Below are positions 8,256 to 17,631 of a stretch of 54,296 nt of DNA, piece after piece; the stretch's first letter is position 1, and each line of letters starts with the position of its first letter. The notes below the pieces were generated by a model. That model was not told where the DNA came from and searched no databases. It saw nothing but the letters and a program-made list of their open reading frames with translations. This stretch comes from CAZTTG01 sp964615935 (GTDB lineage: Bacteria > Planctomycetota > UBA1135 > GCA-002686595), in assembly GCA_964615935.1 (NCBI GenBank), contig CAZTTG010000041.1, positions 1 through 54,296 of the forward strand. Direction: 5' to 3'. The position numbers and the translations under genes are program-made.

Positions 8256-9424
8256 GGACGCGAGGCATCCGCTCCGGATCCGGCCGGGGGGGCGCGGCGG
8301 CCCTGGCGGCGGTCCTGCTCTGCCTCCCGGCCGCGGCTGCGGACGATCTCCCGGTCCTGGACGGCGAGCAGCTGAGGGCCGCCGTGGTGGGCGCAACCGA
8401 GTGGCTGATCGAGAACCAGCGCCCCGACGGCGGCTGGGGCTCGCACCACTCCCCGCGGCCCATCGAGGTGCTGTGCGACGTGCCCGGCTCCCACCAGGCC
8501 TTCCGGGTGGGGACCACCGGGCTCGCGGTCCTGGCCCTGATGGACACCCCGGCGCAGTCGGCGCGCGCGAGCGAAGCTGTCGGCGCGGGCATCGACCACC
8601 TGCTCGAGTACTCCGAGGCCAAGCGCCCCAGCGGCTTCGAGCACTACAACGTGTGGGCCTTCGGCTTCGCCCTGCACGCCTTCGGCGAGTTCCTGGCCAG
8701 GCACCCGGACGATCCCCGCTCGGAGGAGATCCTGGCGACCTGCGCGCGCCTGGTGGAGAAGCTCGGGCGCTACCAGTGCCTGGACGGCGGCTGGGGCTAC
8801 CTCAGCCTGGAGCCGCCGACCACCTACCAGCCCTCCTTCACCTCGATGAGCTTCACCACCGCCACCATCCTGGTGGGGCTCGACCGCACGCGCTCGGTGG
8901 GGGTCGAGCTGCCCCCGCGCCTGCTGGAGCGGGCGCTGGACTCGGTGGCGCGCTGCCGCACGCCCACCGGCTCCTACACCTACGGCGAGATCTGGAACCG
9001 CGGGCCCGGCCGGGGCATCAACCAGATCAAGGGGGCCGCCTGCCGCACGCCGGTGTGTCAGTACGCCCTCGAGCTCTTCGGCCGGGAGATCCCCCTGGAG
9101 GACCACCGCCGCGCCCTGCAGGACCTGCTGGTGCGCCACGCGCGCTTCCAGGTCGCCAGCCTGCGCCGGCCCATCCCGCACGAGTCGTGGTACGCCATCT
9201 CGGGCTACTTCTACCTCTACGGGCACGCCTACGCCGGCTACGTGCTGGAGGGGCTGCCGCCGGACGAGCGCCGGCGCATCTCGCCGGAAGTGTTCCGCGC
9301 CCTGACCCACTGCCGGCAGCCCGACGGCTCGTACTGGGACTACCCCCTGTACAGCTACCACAAGCCCTACGGCACGGCCTTCGCGCTGATGGCCCTCTCG
9401 CGCCTGGAGGTGCCCGAGGAGTAG
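8252..9424 (+). CDS. Secreted prenyltransferase/squalene-cyclase-like alpha/alpha-toroid protein
   Basis: A 390-residue exported protein whose body repeats the QW-type motif of terpenoid cyclase and prenyltransferase toroids: RPDGGWGSHH near residue 55, CLDGGWGYLS near 175, TPTGSYTYG near 235 and QPDGSYWDYP near 355. A signal peptide with Arg-rich start and Leu/Ala core covers residues ~1-30. I do not see the DXDD or DCTAE acids of squalene-hopene cyclases, nor a zinc site of protein prenyltransferases, so it is probably a non-catalytic binding toroid. Such secreted proteins are common in planctomycetes and their role is unknown. Its start overlaps the adaptor gene's stop, so the two are probably made together. 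Confidence 0.8.
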   Translation: MRTRGIRSGSGRGGAAALAAVLLCLPAAAADDLPVLDGEQLRAAVVGATEWLIENQRPDGGWGSHHSPRPIEVLCDVPGSHQAFRVGTTGLAVLALMDTPAQSARASEAVGAGIDHLLEYSEAKRPSGFEHYNVWAFGFALHAFGEFLARHPDDPRSEEILATCARLVEKLGRYQCLDGGWGYLSLEPPTTYQPSFTSMSFTTATILVGLDRTRSVGVELPPRLLERALDSVARCRTPTGSYTYGEIWNRGPGRGINQIKGAACRTPVCQYALELFGREIPLEDHRRALQDLLVRHARFQVASLRRPIPHESWYAISGYFYLYGHAYAGYVLEGLPPDERRRISPEVFRALTHCRQPDGSYWDYPLYSYHKPYGTAFALMALSRLEVPEE

Positions 9425-9578
9425 CGCGGGAGAGGGCGAGGGGGAGCATCGATAAGCCGCGCTTTGCGACGGCCTCTCGTCGAATGATGGCCGGGCGGGG
9501 GCGGCCGTCGAATACCCTGACCGGGACGGCGGATGGGCCCGCCGCCCAGGATCCAGCGGACCCGAAAGGAGCTCGAGG

Positions 9579-12437
9579 ATGAGCGCGAGGACGGAATCGA
9601 GGCGCGGTCGGCGTATGGCCGGAGGATGGCTCTGTGCGGCGCTCTCGGCGCTGCCGATCGCCCTGGGAGCGGCCGGCCCGGCGGCGGCCCAGGTCGCCCC
9701 GGCGGAGGCCGAAGACGCGTGGTATAACGCAGCCCTGCACGCGCTGGAGTTCGAGCCGGGGCAGGAGCCGCAGGAGCGGGACTGGCCCTGGATCGAGCGG
9801 GACCTGGTCCCCGCCTACCGGCCCTACGTCGTGCTGCGCGGCGAGGGGGAGGCCTACGTCTACGACTCGAGGCGGACCGGGGGGGCCTTGCCCACGGGCC
9901 AGCGGTGGCGCTTCTCGGAGGAGATGGTCGGACATCGGCTCGGCGCGCGCGCGCCGGCCGGGGCCCCGGTGTCGGGCGAGCTGTACCTGCCCGACGAGGA
10001 CCTCGGGGGCTTCACCCGGCACCCCTTCACCCTGCCCGCGGATGCGGCGCGGGAAGAGGCCCGCGAGGGCTTCCTGCGCGGCAAGGAGCGGCACTACCGG
10101 GATCTCGTCGACGCGGAGTATCCGGGCGCCGGCTGGTTTCGGTATCAGGCCGAGGAGGCACGGCGGCTGCGCACCGGTGAGAGCAGCGAGGTGGAGGGAC
10201 CGGTGCGAGGCCGGAGGCGCTGGCGGACCTCCGACGACCTGGACGACACCCTCGGGCTCTTCTCCGGCGGCCGGGCCCTGTCCGAGAACCTGCAGCTCGA
10301 CCGGGAGCTGACGACGGGCCGGCTGGACGAGGAGATGGAGGACGTGCACCCCATCGACGAGATCGAGGCGGTCACCACCCGCGCGATCGACTGGACCGCG
10401 CGCATCGAGGGCCTCGAGCCCGAGCTCGACCCCCTGGCGCGCTGGGTGCCGCACGACCAGCACGCGCTCTTCTTCCCCTCCTTCGCGGCCATGACGAGCC
10501 TGGTGGACGAGGCGCGCGAGAGCGGCACGCCCCTGCTGCACCTGCTCGAGCCGCGCTCCGAGGACGCGCGCACCCAGGAGCGCTACGAGCGGCAGCTGTG
10601 CCTGGTGCTGGATGCCCTGGCCCGGATGCTGGGCGGCCAGGCGGTCGCCAGCGTCGCGCTCACCGGCTCCGATCCCTACCTGCGCACGGGCTCCGACGTG
10701 GCCCTGATCTTCGAGGCCAGCCGGCCGGAGGCGCTGCTGGCCTTCGTGAGGGCCCGGCAGAAGGCGGCCCTGGAGACCTCGCCCGGGGCCGAGGCGCGCA
10801 GCGGCCGGGTGGGGGAGCTGGAGTACGAGGCGGTGGTCGCGCCCGATCGCTCAGTGTGCTCCTACCTGGCCCGGCTCTCGGAGGACGCGATCTGCGTGAC
10901 CAACTCGAAGGCCCAGCTCCTGCGGCTCGGCCGGGTCGCGCGGGGCGAGGCCGAGGCCCTGGCGGGTGAGGACGAGTACGTCTGGTTCCGCCACCGCTAC
11001 GAGCGGGGCCACGCGGACGAGACCGCCTTCCTGATGCTCACCGACGCCGCCATCCGCCGCTGGGCCGGTCCCCGCTGGCGCATCGGGGCCTCGCGGCGTA
11101 CCCGCGCGGCCGCGATCCTGTCGGCCTGGACGGCGGAGCACCTGGACGAGCTGGTCGAGGGGCGGGCCGCCTCGGCGGTCCTCGACGAGCTCCTGCCCGT
11201 CCCCGGCGGGGGCGCCGTGCGCCTCGAGCCCGAAGGGGTGCGCTCGCAGGTGTACGGTCAGCTCGACTTCCTCACGCCCATCGCCGAGCTGGAGCTGGAG
11301 CGCGTCACCCTGGCCGAGCGCGACGCCTACGACCGCTTCCGGGAGCGCTACGAGCGGAACTGGCGCGACGTCTTCGATCCCATCGGGGTGCGCATCTCCG
11401 TGGAGCCCGAGCGCCTGGGGCTGGACCTCACGGTGATCCCGCTGATCGCGGGGACCGACTACCGCCAGCTGGTCGACGTCACCCGCGGCGCCGAGCTGCC
11501 CGCCGGGGCCGGGGACGCCCATCCGGAGGCCCTGGTGCACTTCGCCATGTCGATCGACACCGACTCGTCCATCTTCCGCGAGATCGACGGCATGGCCAGC
11601 AGCATGATCCCGATCCGCGGCGAGGGCGCCCTGGGCTGGGTGGGGGACCACCTCGCGATCTACGCCGACGCCGATCCCTTCTGGGCCGAGCTGGGCCAGT
11701 CCGGAGACGCGGAGGCCTTCATGGAGGACAACTTCCACCGCACGCCGGTCGCGCTGCAGGTGGGGGTCCGCAATCCCATGCGGCTGGCGGCCTTCCTGGT
11801 GGCCTTCCGCACCTTCGCCGAGGGAGCCAGCGGCGACATCCTGATCTGGGAGACCTTCGAGCACGCCGGGCGCAGCTACGCCCGGGTCACCGTGGACGAG
11901 GACATGGTGGACGACGAGCAGGCCCAGAACGTCGCGGTCTACTACGTCGCCCTGCGCGACGCCTTGGTCGTCAGCCTGCGCGAGGACCTCATCCACCGGG
12001 CCATCGACCGCCGCTCGGAGGGAGCCCCGGAGCTCGAGGCTCGCCCGTGGCTGGGCGCCAGCGCCGCCCTGCGAGCCACCGAGGGGGTGGGGGACCTCCT
12101 GCGGGCCGCCTTCGGCGAGGGGTGGGCGCGCGGCGAGCGCGCGCGCGCCTGGAAGAACCTGCCCATCCTGAACGAGTGGGCGCGCCGCTTCCCCGGCCGC
12201 GATCCGGTGGCCCTGCACGAGGAGCACTGGAACGTGCGCCTGGCCTGCCCCGGCGGCGGCGCCTACGAGTGGGACGCCGAGGCCGGCACCATGGCCTCGA
12301 CTGCCCACGGCCACCCGGGCTCCCCGGGCCCCCCGGTGGAGCTGCCCGCGATGCTGGAGCGCATCCTGGACGCGGACCTGGGGCTGACCTTCGAGCAGGA
12401 CGGGCTGCGGGCCCGCGCCGAGCTTCGGCGACGGTGA
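9579..12437 (+). CDS. Large exported protein of unknown function, 3' end abuts IS remnant
   Basis: A 952-residue protein with an Arg-rich n-region and a hydrophobic core ending near GPAAAQ, a likely signal peptidase site around residue 38. AGGAG lies 10 bases before the ATG and a weak -10 candidate, TACCCT, at 9513-9518. No catalytic motif is recognised. The body contains blocks such as DAICVTNSKAQLLRLGRVA and VVSLREDLIHRAIDRR that recall DUF3352-type exported proteins like the one at 1836. The protein ends ...RARAELRRR and its TGA (12435-12437) is the first three bases of an IS3-type left end. The natural C-terminus may therefore have been trimmed or replaced when the element inserted. Function is unknown. 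Confidence 0.8.
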   Translation: MSARTESRRGRRMAGGWLCAALSALPIALGAAGPAAAQVAPAEAEDAWYNAALHALEFEPGQEPQERDWPWIERDLVPAYRPYVVLRGEGEAYVYDSRRTGGALPTGQRWRFSEEMVGHRLGARAPAGAPVSGELYLPDEDLGGFTRHPFTLPADAAREEAREGFLRGKERHYRDLVDAEYPGAGWFRYQAEEARRLRTGESSEVEGPVRGRRRWRTSDDLDDTLGLFSGGRALSENLQLDRELTTGRLDEEMEDVHPIDEIEAVTTRAIDWTARIEGLEPELDPLARWVPHDQHALFFPSFAAMTSLVDEARESGTPLLHLLEPRSEDARTQERYERQLCLVLDALARMLGGQAVASVALTGSDPYLRTGSDVALIFEASRPEALLAFVRARQKAALETSPGAEARSGRVGELEYEAVVAPDRSVCSYLARLSEDAICVTNSKAQLLRLGRVARGEAEALAGEDEYVWFRHRYERGHADETAFLMLTDAAIRRWAGPRWRIGASRRTRAAAILSAWTAEHLDELVEGRAASAVLDELLPVPGGGAVRLEPEGVRSQVYGQLDFLTPIAELELERVTLAERDAYDRFRERYERNWRDVFDPIGVRISVEPERLGLDLTVIPLIAGTDYRQLVDVTRGAELPAGAGDAHPEALVHFAMSIDTDSSIFREIDGMASSMIPIRGEGALGWVGDHLAIYADADPFWAELGQSGDAEAFMEDNFHRTPVALQVGVRNPMRLAAFLVAFRTFAEGASGDILIWETFEHAGRSYARVTVDEDMVDDEQAQNVAVYYVALRDALVVSLREDLIHRAIDRRSEGAPELEARPWLGASAALRATEGVGDLLRAAFGEGWARGERARAWKNLPILNEWARRFPGRDPVALHEEHWNVRLACPGGGAYEWDAEAGTMASTAHGHPGSPGPPVELPAMLERILDADLGLTFEQDGLRARAELRRR

Positions 12438-12630
12438 CCTGCCCCCCGGAACCGGATCCACCCCGAATGTTAGGATCCGAGACCCAGGAGGACAGTCATG
12501 CCGAGAAGACGGCACACAGCCGAGCAGATCATCCACAAGCTCCGAGAGGCGGAGGTGGCCCTCAGCCAGGGCGGTAACGTGAAGGCCGCCAGCAAGCAGA
12601 TAGGCGTCACCGAGCAGACCTACTACCGCT
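12435..12630 (+). mobile_element. IS3-family insertion sequence, left-end remnant
   Basis: About 196 bases of an IS3-family element survive. The left end begins TGACCTGCCCCCCGG, in keeping with IS3 elements that start with TGA and a C-rich end. A short leader with GGAGGA follows, then the first 44 codons of OrfA. Homology stops abruptly after TACTACCGCTG, and HEAT-repeat sequence starts at once. OrfB and the right end are absent, so the element is dead. Confidence 0.75.
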
Positions 12631-12632
12631 GA
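12498..12632 (+). pseudogene. IS3-family transposase OrfA, N-terminal fragment
   Basis: The 44 codons from the ATG at 12498 encode the helix-turn-helix start of an IS3 OrfA: RRRHTAEQIIHKLREAEV followed by ASKQIGVTEQTYYR. In intact relatives the text continues with a Trp codon and RKEYGG; here the reading frame hits TGA because the sequence has switched to a different gene at about 12630. The fragment keeps a good ribosome site (AGGAGGA) and could be translated, but it lacks the rest of OrfA and all of the OrfB DDE domain. Confidence 0.8.
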
Positions 12633-13335
12633 TCCCAACCCGCGAGTGAGGTCGGTGGCCTACAACGGGCTCTTCGAGGTGGGCAGCGAGAAGGCCGTGG
12701 ATGCCTACGTCCGAGGCCTCGACGACCCCGACGGCGCGGTCCGGGAGACCTCCGTCCGGGGGCTCCTCCGCCAGCCGGGGGACACCACCACGGAGGAGCT
12801 CCTCGCCAGCCTCCGGGAGAATCCCCACGACGGCACGAGGGTGCAGGTCCCGCTGATCGTGGGCCTGACCGGCGACGGCACCGCCGTGGAGCCGCTCGAG
12901 GCGATCCTTGAGGAGGAACAGGACCAGGTGGTTGCGGTGAACATCGAGCTCGCCCTGGCCCGCCTGGGCGATGCCGAGCAGCGAGAAGAGCTGATCCGCC
13001 GGCTACGGGATCCGCGGGTCGGCGTTCGCCTGAAGGCCGTGCGGGACGTGGCCTACGTGGGGGACGGGACGGTGGCCGGTTCGCTGGCCCCTCTGCTGGA
13101 CGACCGGCAGGAGGCCTTCCGGACGGGGGTCTCGACCAATCTCCGGCAGGGTCGCATCTGTGATGCCGCCGTGATCTCCCTTTCCCAGGTGTTCGGCGCC
13201 CCCTTCTCCTTCGACGTGGGTCGGATCACCGCGATCTTCAACGACGAGGAGATCGAGGAGGTCCGGCGGTTCATGCGGTCCCAGCCGCTCCCGGGTTCCG
13301 AGGGGGAGGGCGGCAACCTGAACCGGGGGGGATGA
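12631..13335 (+). pseudogene. HEAT-repeat protein, 5'-truncated
   Basis: The coding frame enters directly from the IS remnant at about 12631 in the middle of a HEAT repeat (DPNPRVRSVAYNGL), with no start codon of its own at that point. The first possible start is GTG at 12646, with no ribosome site, giving 229 residues. Repeats of ~30 residues continue with DPDGAVRETSVRGLL, and DPRVGVRLKAVRDVAY. The C-terminal ~80 residues are not repeats and end in a Gly/Asn-rich tail. HEAT repeats form protein-binding solenoids. The natural N-terminus, and any signal peptide or enzyme domain, has been lost. I regard this as a gene remnant; expression from the GTG is possible. Confidence 0.65.
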
Positions 13336-13370
13336 GCGCAGAGCCCCCGCCCGGGCTCGGGTGCGGCGGC

Positions 13371-14834
<1,464 letters not shown>

Positions 14835-14957
14835 GGCCGCGGATCATGCCCGCGCAGGAGGGCCCTGTGAAGGGAGGGGATCCCGCATGTGGGTCGCCGC
14901 CCGAGAAAGTCCGGCAATTCCATTCGCTCCGGCCGGCGGGCGTCCTAGGTATGAGTC

Positions 14958-16226
14958 GTGCAAGGGAGAGGTAGCTCGCCGGAGCGCCCTCGCCGCGGTC
15001 CCGGGGGGGGATCGCTGCTCGCGGGGCGCGGGGGGAGGCTCGCCTGCGCCCTGATGCTCGTCCTTCCCGGGACGGGCCTCGCGCCGGGGACGCAGGGCGG
15101 GACCGGACCCGATGCCGCGCCGGCCGCGGCGGAGCGGGCCCCTCTGGAGGACGAGCGGGCGCGGTGCGCGCGGCACTACGAGGCGGTGCTCGGGGCCCTG
15201 CGCCGCGCGGCCGACCCCCACCTGCGCTCGGGCCGCGCGCTGGCCCCCGCGCGGGAGCGCGTCGCGCGGCGGATGGCGGCGGAGGCCTGCCTGCCCCGCT
15301 TCCTGGACCTCGCCGAGCGGGGCTCGCATCGGGCCGCCGCCTGGTGCCTCGCGCACCTCTTCGACCTCGAGGCCGGAGATCCGCTCCGCGACCGCGCGCC
15401 GCAGCTCTTCGGCCGCCTGGTGCGCGAGTGCTGCGACGAGCCCTGGCTGGTGGGCGGAGAGGACGACGTGCTCCTCTCCCTGGAGCGCGCGGCGCGCGAG
15501 CTCCCCGAGGAGGAGGTCCTCGCCATCGCCATGGGCCTCTTCGAGCGTTCGCGGCGGACGAGCGCGCGCGCCGCCGCCCTCTCGAGCGCGGCGCGCGTCC
15601 TGTCGCGGTCGGGGGCGAGCGGGGACGCGGCCGAGCGCCGCGGGAGGGCCCTCGAGCTCCTCGAGCGGGCGGTCGAGTTCGACCCCGACGCGCCCGAGGC
15701 GGCGCGCGCGCGGGACGCCATCTGGCGCCTCACCCACCTCGCTCCGGGATCGATCGCGCCGGACTTCGAGACCCGCGACGTGGACGCGAACGAGATCCGA
15801 CTGTCCGACTACCGCGGCAAGGTCGTGGTGCTCTGCTTCTGGGGCTTCTGGAGCCCCGCGAGCCAGGAGCTCCTGGCCGAGCTCTCCGCGCTGGAGACCG
15901 AGCGCCGGACCGCGCCCTTCGCCGTGCTGGGCATCAACTCCGACCGGGACCCGGAGGAGCTCCGTCGGCGCATCGAGGAGCTCGACCTCCCGTGGACCAG
16001 CTCCTTCGAGGGCTCTCCCGAGGGGGCCGTGCCCACGGCCTGGAGGGTGCGTGAGTGGCCCTCCGTGTACGTGCTCGATCATCGGGGCGTCATCCACGCC
16101 GTCGGCCCGCGCGGCCGCGCGCTGGAGGCGGCGGTCACCGATCTCCTGATCGAGCTGGTGAAGGACCAAGGTCATCGGGCCGCCGACGAGGCCCGCATTC
16201 CCCTCCCCCCGGGGAGCGGGCACTGA
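14958..16226 (+). CDS. Exported TlpA/thioredoxin-fold protein lacking redox cysteines
   Basis: A 422-residue protein. The N-terminus is Arg-rich with a short hydrophobic stretch (ACALMLVLPGTG) that fits a signal peptide or anchor. Residues ~70-255 are helical and Cys-containing, of unknown function. Residues ~265-410 are a TlpA/AhpC-TSA thioredoxin fold (APDFETRDVD; LSDYRGKVVVLCFWGFW; cis-Pro in WPSVYVLD, near 368). The site normally WCxxC is WSPAS (298-302), so both catalytic cysteines are serines and thiol-disulfide exchange at this site is ruled out. It may act as a binding module. The start is GTG at 14958, overlapping a short out-of-frame ATG; it could be later. A MORN-like membrane gene follows 21 bases downstream, probably in one unit. 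Confidence 0.75.
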   Translation: MQGRGSSPERPRRGPGGGSLLAGRGGRLACALMLVLPGTGLAPGTQGGTGPDAAPAAAERAPLEDERARCARHYEAVLGALRRAADPHLRSGRALAPARERVARRMAAEACLPRFLDLAERGSHRAAAWCLAHLFDLEAGDPLRDRAPQLFGRLVRECCDEPWLVGGEDDVLLSLERAARELPEEEVLAIAMGLFERSRRTSARAAALSSAARVLSRSGASGDAAERRGRALELLERAVEFDPDAPEAARARDAIWRLTHLAPGSIAPDFETRDVDANEIRLSDYRGKVVVLCFWGFWSPASQELLAELSALETERRTAPFAVLGINSDRDPEELRRRIEELDLPWTSSFEGSPEGAVPTAWRVREWPSVYVLDHRGVIHAVGPRGRALEAAVTDLLIELVKDQGHRAADEARIPLPPGSGH

Positions 16227-16247
16227 TCGGGAGCGGGGGGACCAGGG

Positions 16248-17213
16248 ATGCAACCGAGGCGCACGGGGCTCGAAGAGCTGCCGCTGCTCACGGTGCTCCT
16301 CGCGGCGGGGCTCCTGATGGGCCTGGCCTTCTGCAGCCTGGACCGCTCCGAGACCCTGGCGGCCCTCCCGGGGCCGGCGGACCCGGCGCGGCCGCCTCAG
16401 CCCGGCCGCGGCCTCGAGGGCGTGGCCGTGGCCCGCCTCTCCGCCTCGGTCTTCGCCGGTCGGTGGCGCGCGAGCCTCCTGCCCGAAGGGGTGGACTCGA
16501 GCGACGCGCTCCAGGCCGAGGCGGCCGGGAGCGGCGCATCCCGGGCCGGGACCGAGCGGGTGCGCCTCCGCGACCGGGCCGGCCGAGAGGTGGCCGAGGG
16601 GCGGCTGGTGGAGGGTCGGCCCGATGGGGAATGGGTCATCTGGGGCCCGCACGGCACCCGCTTCGCAGAGGGGCGCTTCGCCCGCGGAGAGCCCGCGGGC
16701 GATTGGTCGTTCTGGCACGAGAACGGGCGGCCGCGGGCGCGGGGCGCCTTCGCCGCGGGCCGCGAGGAGGGCCGCTGGCGCGAGTGGAGCGAGGAGGGCG
16801 GTCTCCTGCGCGAGGTCGGCTATCGCGGCGGCGAGGAGGACGGCCTCCTGAAGGAGTGGTGGGAGAGCGGTGAGCGGCGGACGGAGGGCCAGCTCTCGCT
16901 CGGGCGCCGGGAGGGCCGCTGGACGAGGTGGTACTCGAGCGGGGCCAGGCGGTCCGAGGGCTCCTATGACGAGGGGCTGCGTTCGGGGCTGTGGCGGCAC
17001 TGGTACGAGAACGGTCAAATCGAGAAGGAGGCCGAGTACCGCGGGGGTCTCCGGCACGGGAGCTGGCGGAGCTGGTACTCGACCGGAGCGCCGCGGGAGG
17101 AGGGCCGCCTCGCCGGCGGCCTCTACCAGGGCCCCTGGTGCTTCTGGTTCGCCAACGGTGCCGTCGACCGCCGCACGGGCTTCTACGTGGACGGCGAGCG
17201 CGTGCGCGACTGA
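16248..17213 (+). CDS. Membrane-anchored MORN/YwqK-type repeat protein
   Basis: A 321-residue protein with one N-terminal membrane segment (LPLLTVLLAAGLLMGLAF, about 12-29) and eight tandem repeats of about 23-24 residues from ~107 to the end. Each repeat reads roughly G-x-x-x-E-G-x-x-x-x-G-x-x-x-G-x-W-x-x-W-y-x-x-G, as in RRSEGSYDEGLRSGLWRHWY. This is the MORN_2 pattern often labelled 'YwqK family antitoxin', though a toxin partner is not visible here. The repeats should form a long beta-sheet exposed outside the membrane. The stop region overlaps the convergent DUF2164 gene by 31 bases (17183-17213). Function is unknown. Confidence 0.8.
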   Translation: MQPRRTGLEELPLLTVLLAAGLLMGLAFCSLDRSETLAALPGPADPARPPQPGRGLEGVAVARLSASVFAGRWRASLLPEGVDSSDALQAEAAGSGASRAGTERVRLRDRAGREVAEGRLVEGRPDGEWVIWGPHGTRFAEGRFARGEPAGDWSFWHENGRPRARGAFAAGREEGRWREWSEEGGLLREVGYRGGEEDGLLKEWWESGERRTEGQLSLGRREGRWTRWYSSGARRSEGSYDEGLRSGLWRHWYENGQIEKEAEYRGGLRHGSWRSWYSTGAPREEGRLAGGLYQGPWCFWFANGAVDRRTGFYVDGERVRD

Positions 17214-17473
17214 TCCCCGTCGCGCTCGTCCGGCTCGGGCTCGTAGAACTCCGCCTCCAGGTCCTCCAACTTGTCCAGCATGAAGCCCCGCGCGTCCTGG
17301 ATGGCCTGGTTGTAGACCGCCGGTCCGAGCCGGCTCAGGAGATACTCCAGGATGCGCTCGGCGCGATAGGAGCTCAGCTCCTCGCCGAAGGACTCGGCGC
17401 AGAAGTCCACCAGCGCCTCGACGAGGTCCCGGCGGCGCTCGTCCGAGAGGGAGATGCGCACCGGTCCGCTCAT
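17183..17473 (-). CDS. DUF2164 family protein
   Basis: A 96-residue cytosolic protein with the compact helical DUF2164 pattern: an ISLSDERRRDLVEAL start, a GEELSSYRAERILEYLL helix and the conserved GPAVYNQAIQDAR stretch. It ends in an Asp/Glu/Arg-rich tail. The family has no assigned function. Its ATG (17473) overlaps the stop of the 47-residue ORF upstream by 4 bases, so it is the third gene of the operon starting at 18381. Its 3' end overlaps the convergent MORN-like gene. Confidence 0.75.
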   Translation of the reverse strand: MSGPVRISLSDERRRDLVEALVDFCAESFGEELSSYRAERILEYLLSRLGPAVYNQAIQDARGFMLDKLEDLEAEFYEPEPDERDGDQSRTRSPST

Positions 17474-17613
17474 GGGCTCTCGTCTCCGGCCAGGTCCAGC
17501 ACGAGATGGCGCTCGCCCTCCCCGGTCGCGAGGACGGACAGGGCCTCGCAGCGGAGGACCTGCATCGGCGGTCTCTCCTCGACCCGTAGGCGCCGGACGG
17601 TCGGTCGTTGCAC
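17470..17613 (-). CDS. 47-residue conserved-looking small protein in MBL-DUF2164 operon
   Basis: A short ORF from GTG at 17613 to TGA at 17470. It has a strong purine-rich site upstream (GGGAAAGGGGGGAGCC) and its stop overlaps the next gene's ATG as ATGA. It lies 18 bases after the hydrolase stop codon, so spacing on both sides is what one expects of a real operon member. The product reads MQRPTVRRLRVEERPPMQ at the start and ends in LVLDLAGDESP, with an Arg-rich N-terminal third and a strand-like middle. I do not recognise a family. It may alternatively be only a leader for DUF2164. Confidence 0.5.
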   Translation of the reverse strand: MQRPTVRRLRVEERPPMQVLRCEALSVLATGEGERHLVLDLAGDESP

Positions 17614-17631
17614 GGCTCCCCCCTTTCCCCG

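Noticed and set aside
16248..17213. Calling the MORN-like protein an antitoxin
   Set aside because: The name comes only from a repeat family label; there is no adjacent toxin and the protein has a membrane anchor.
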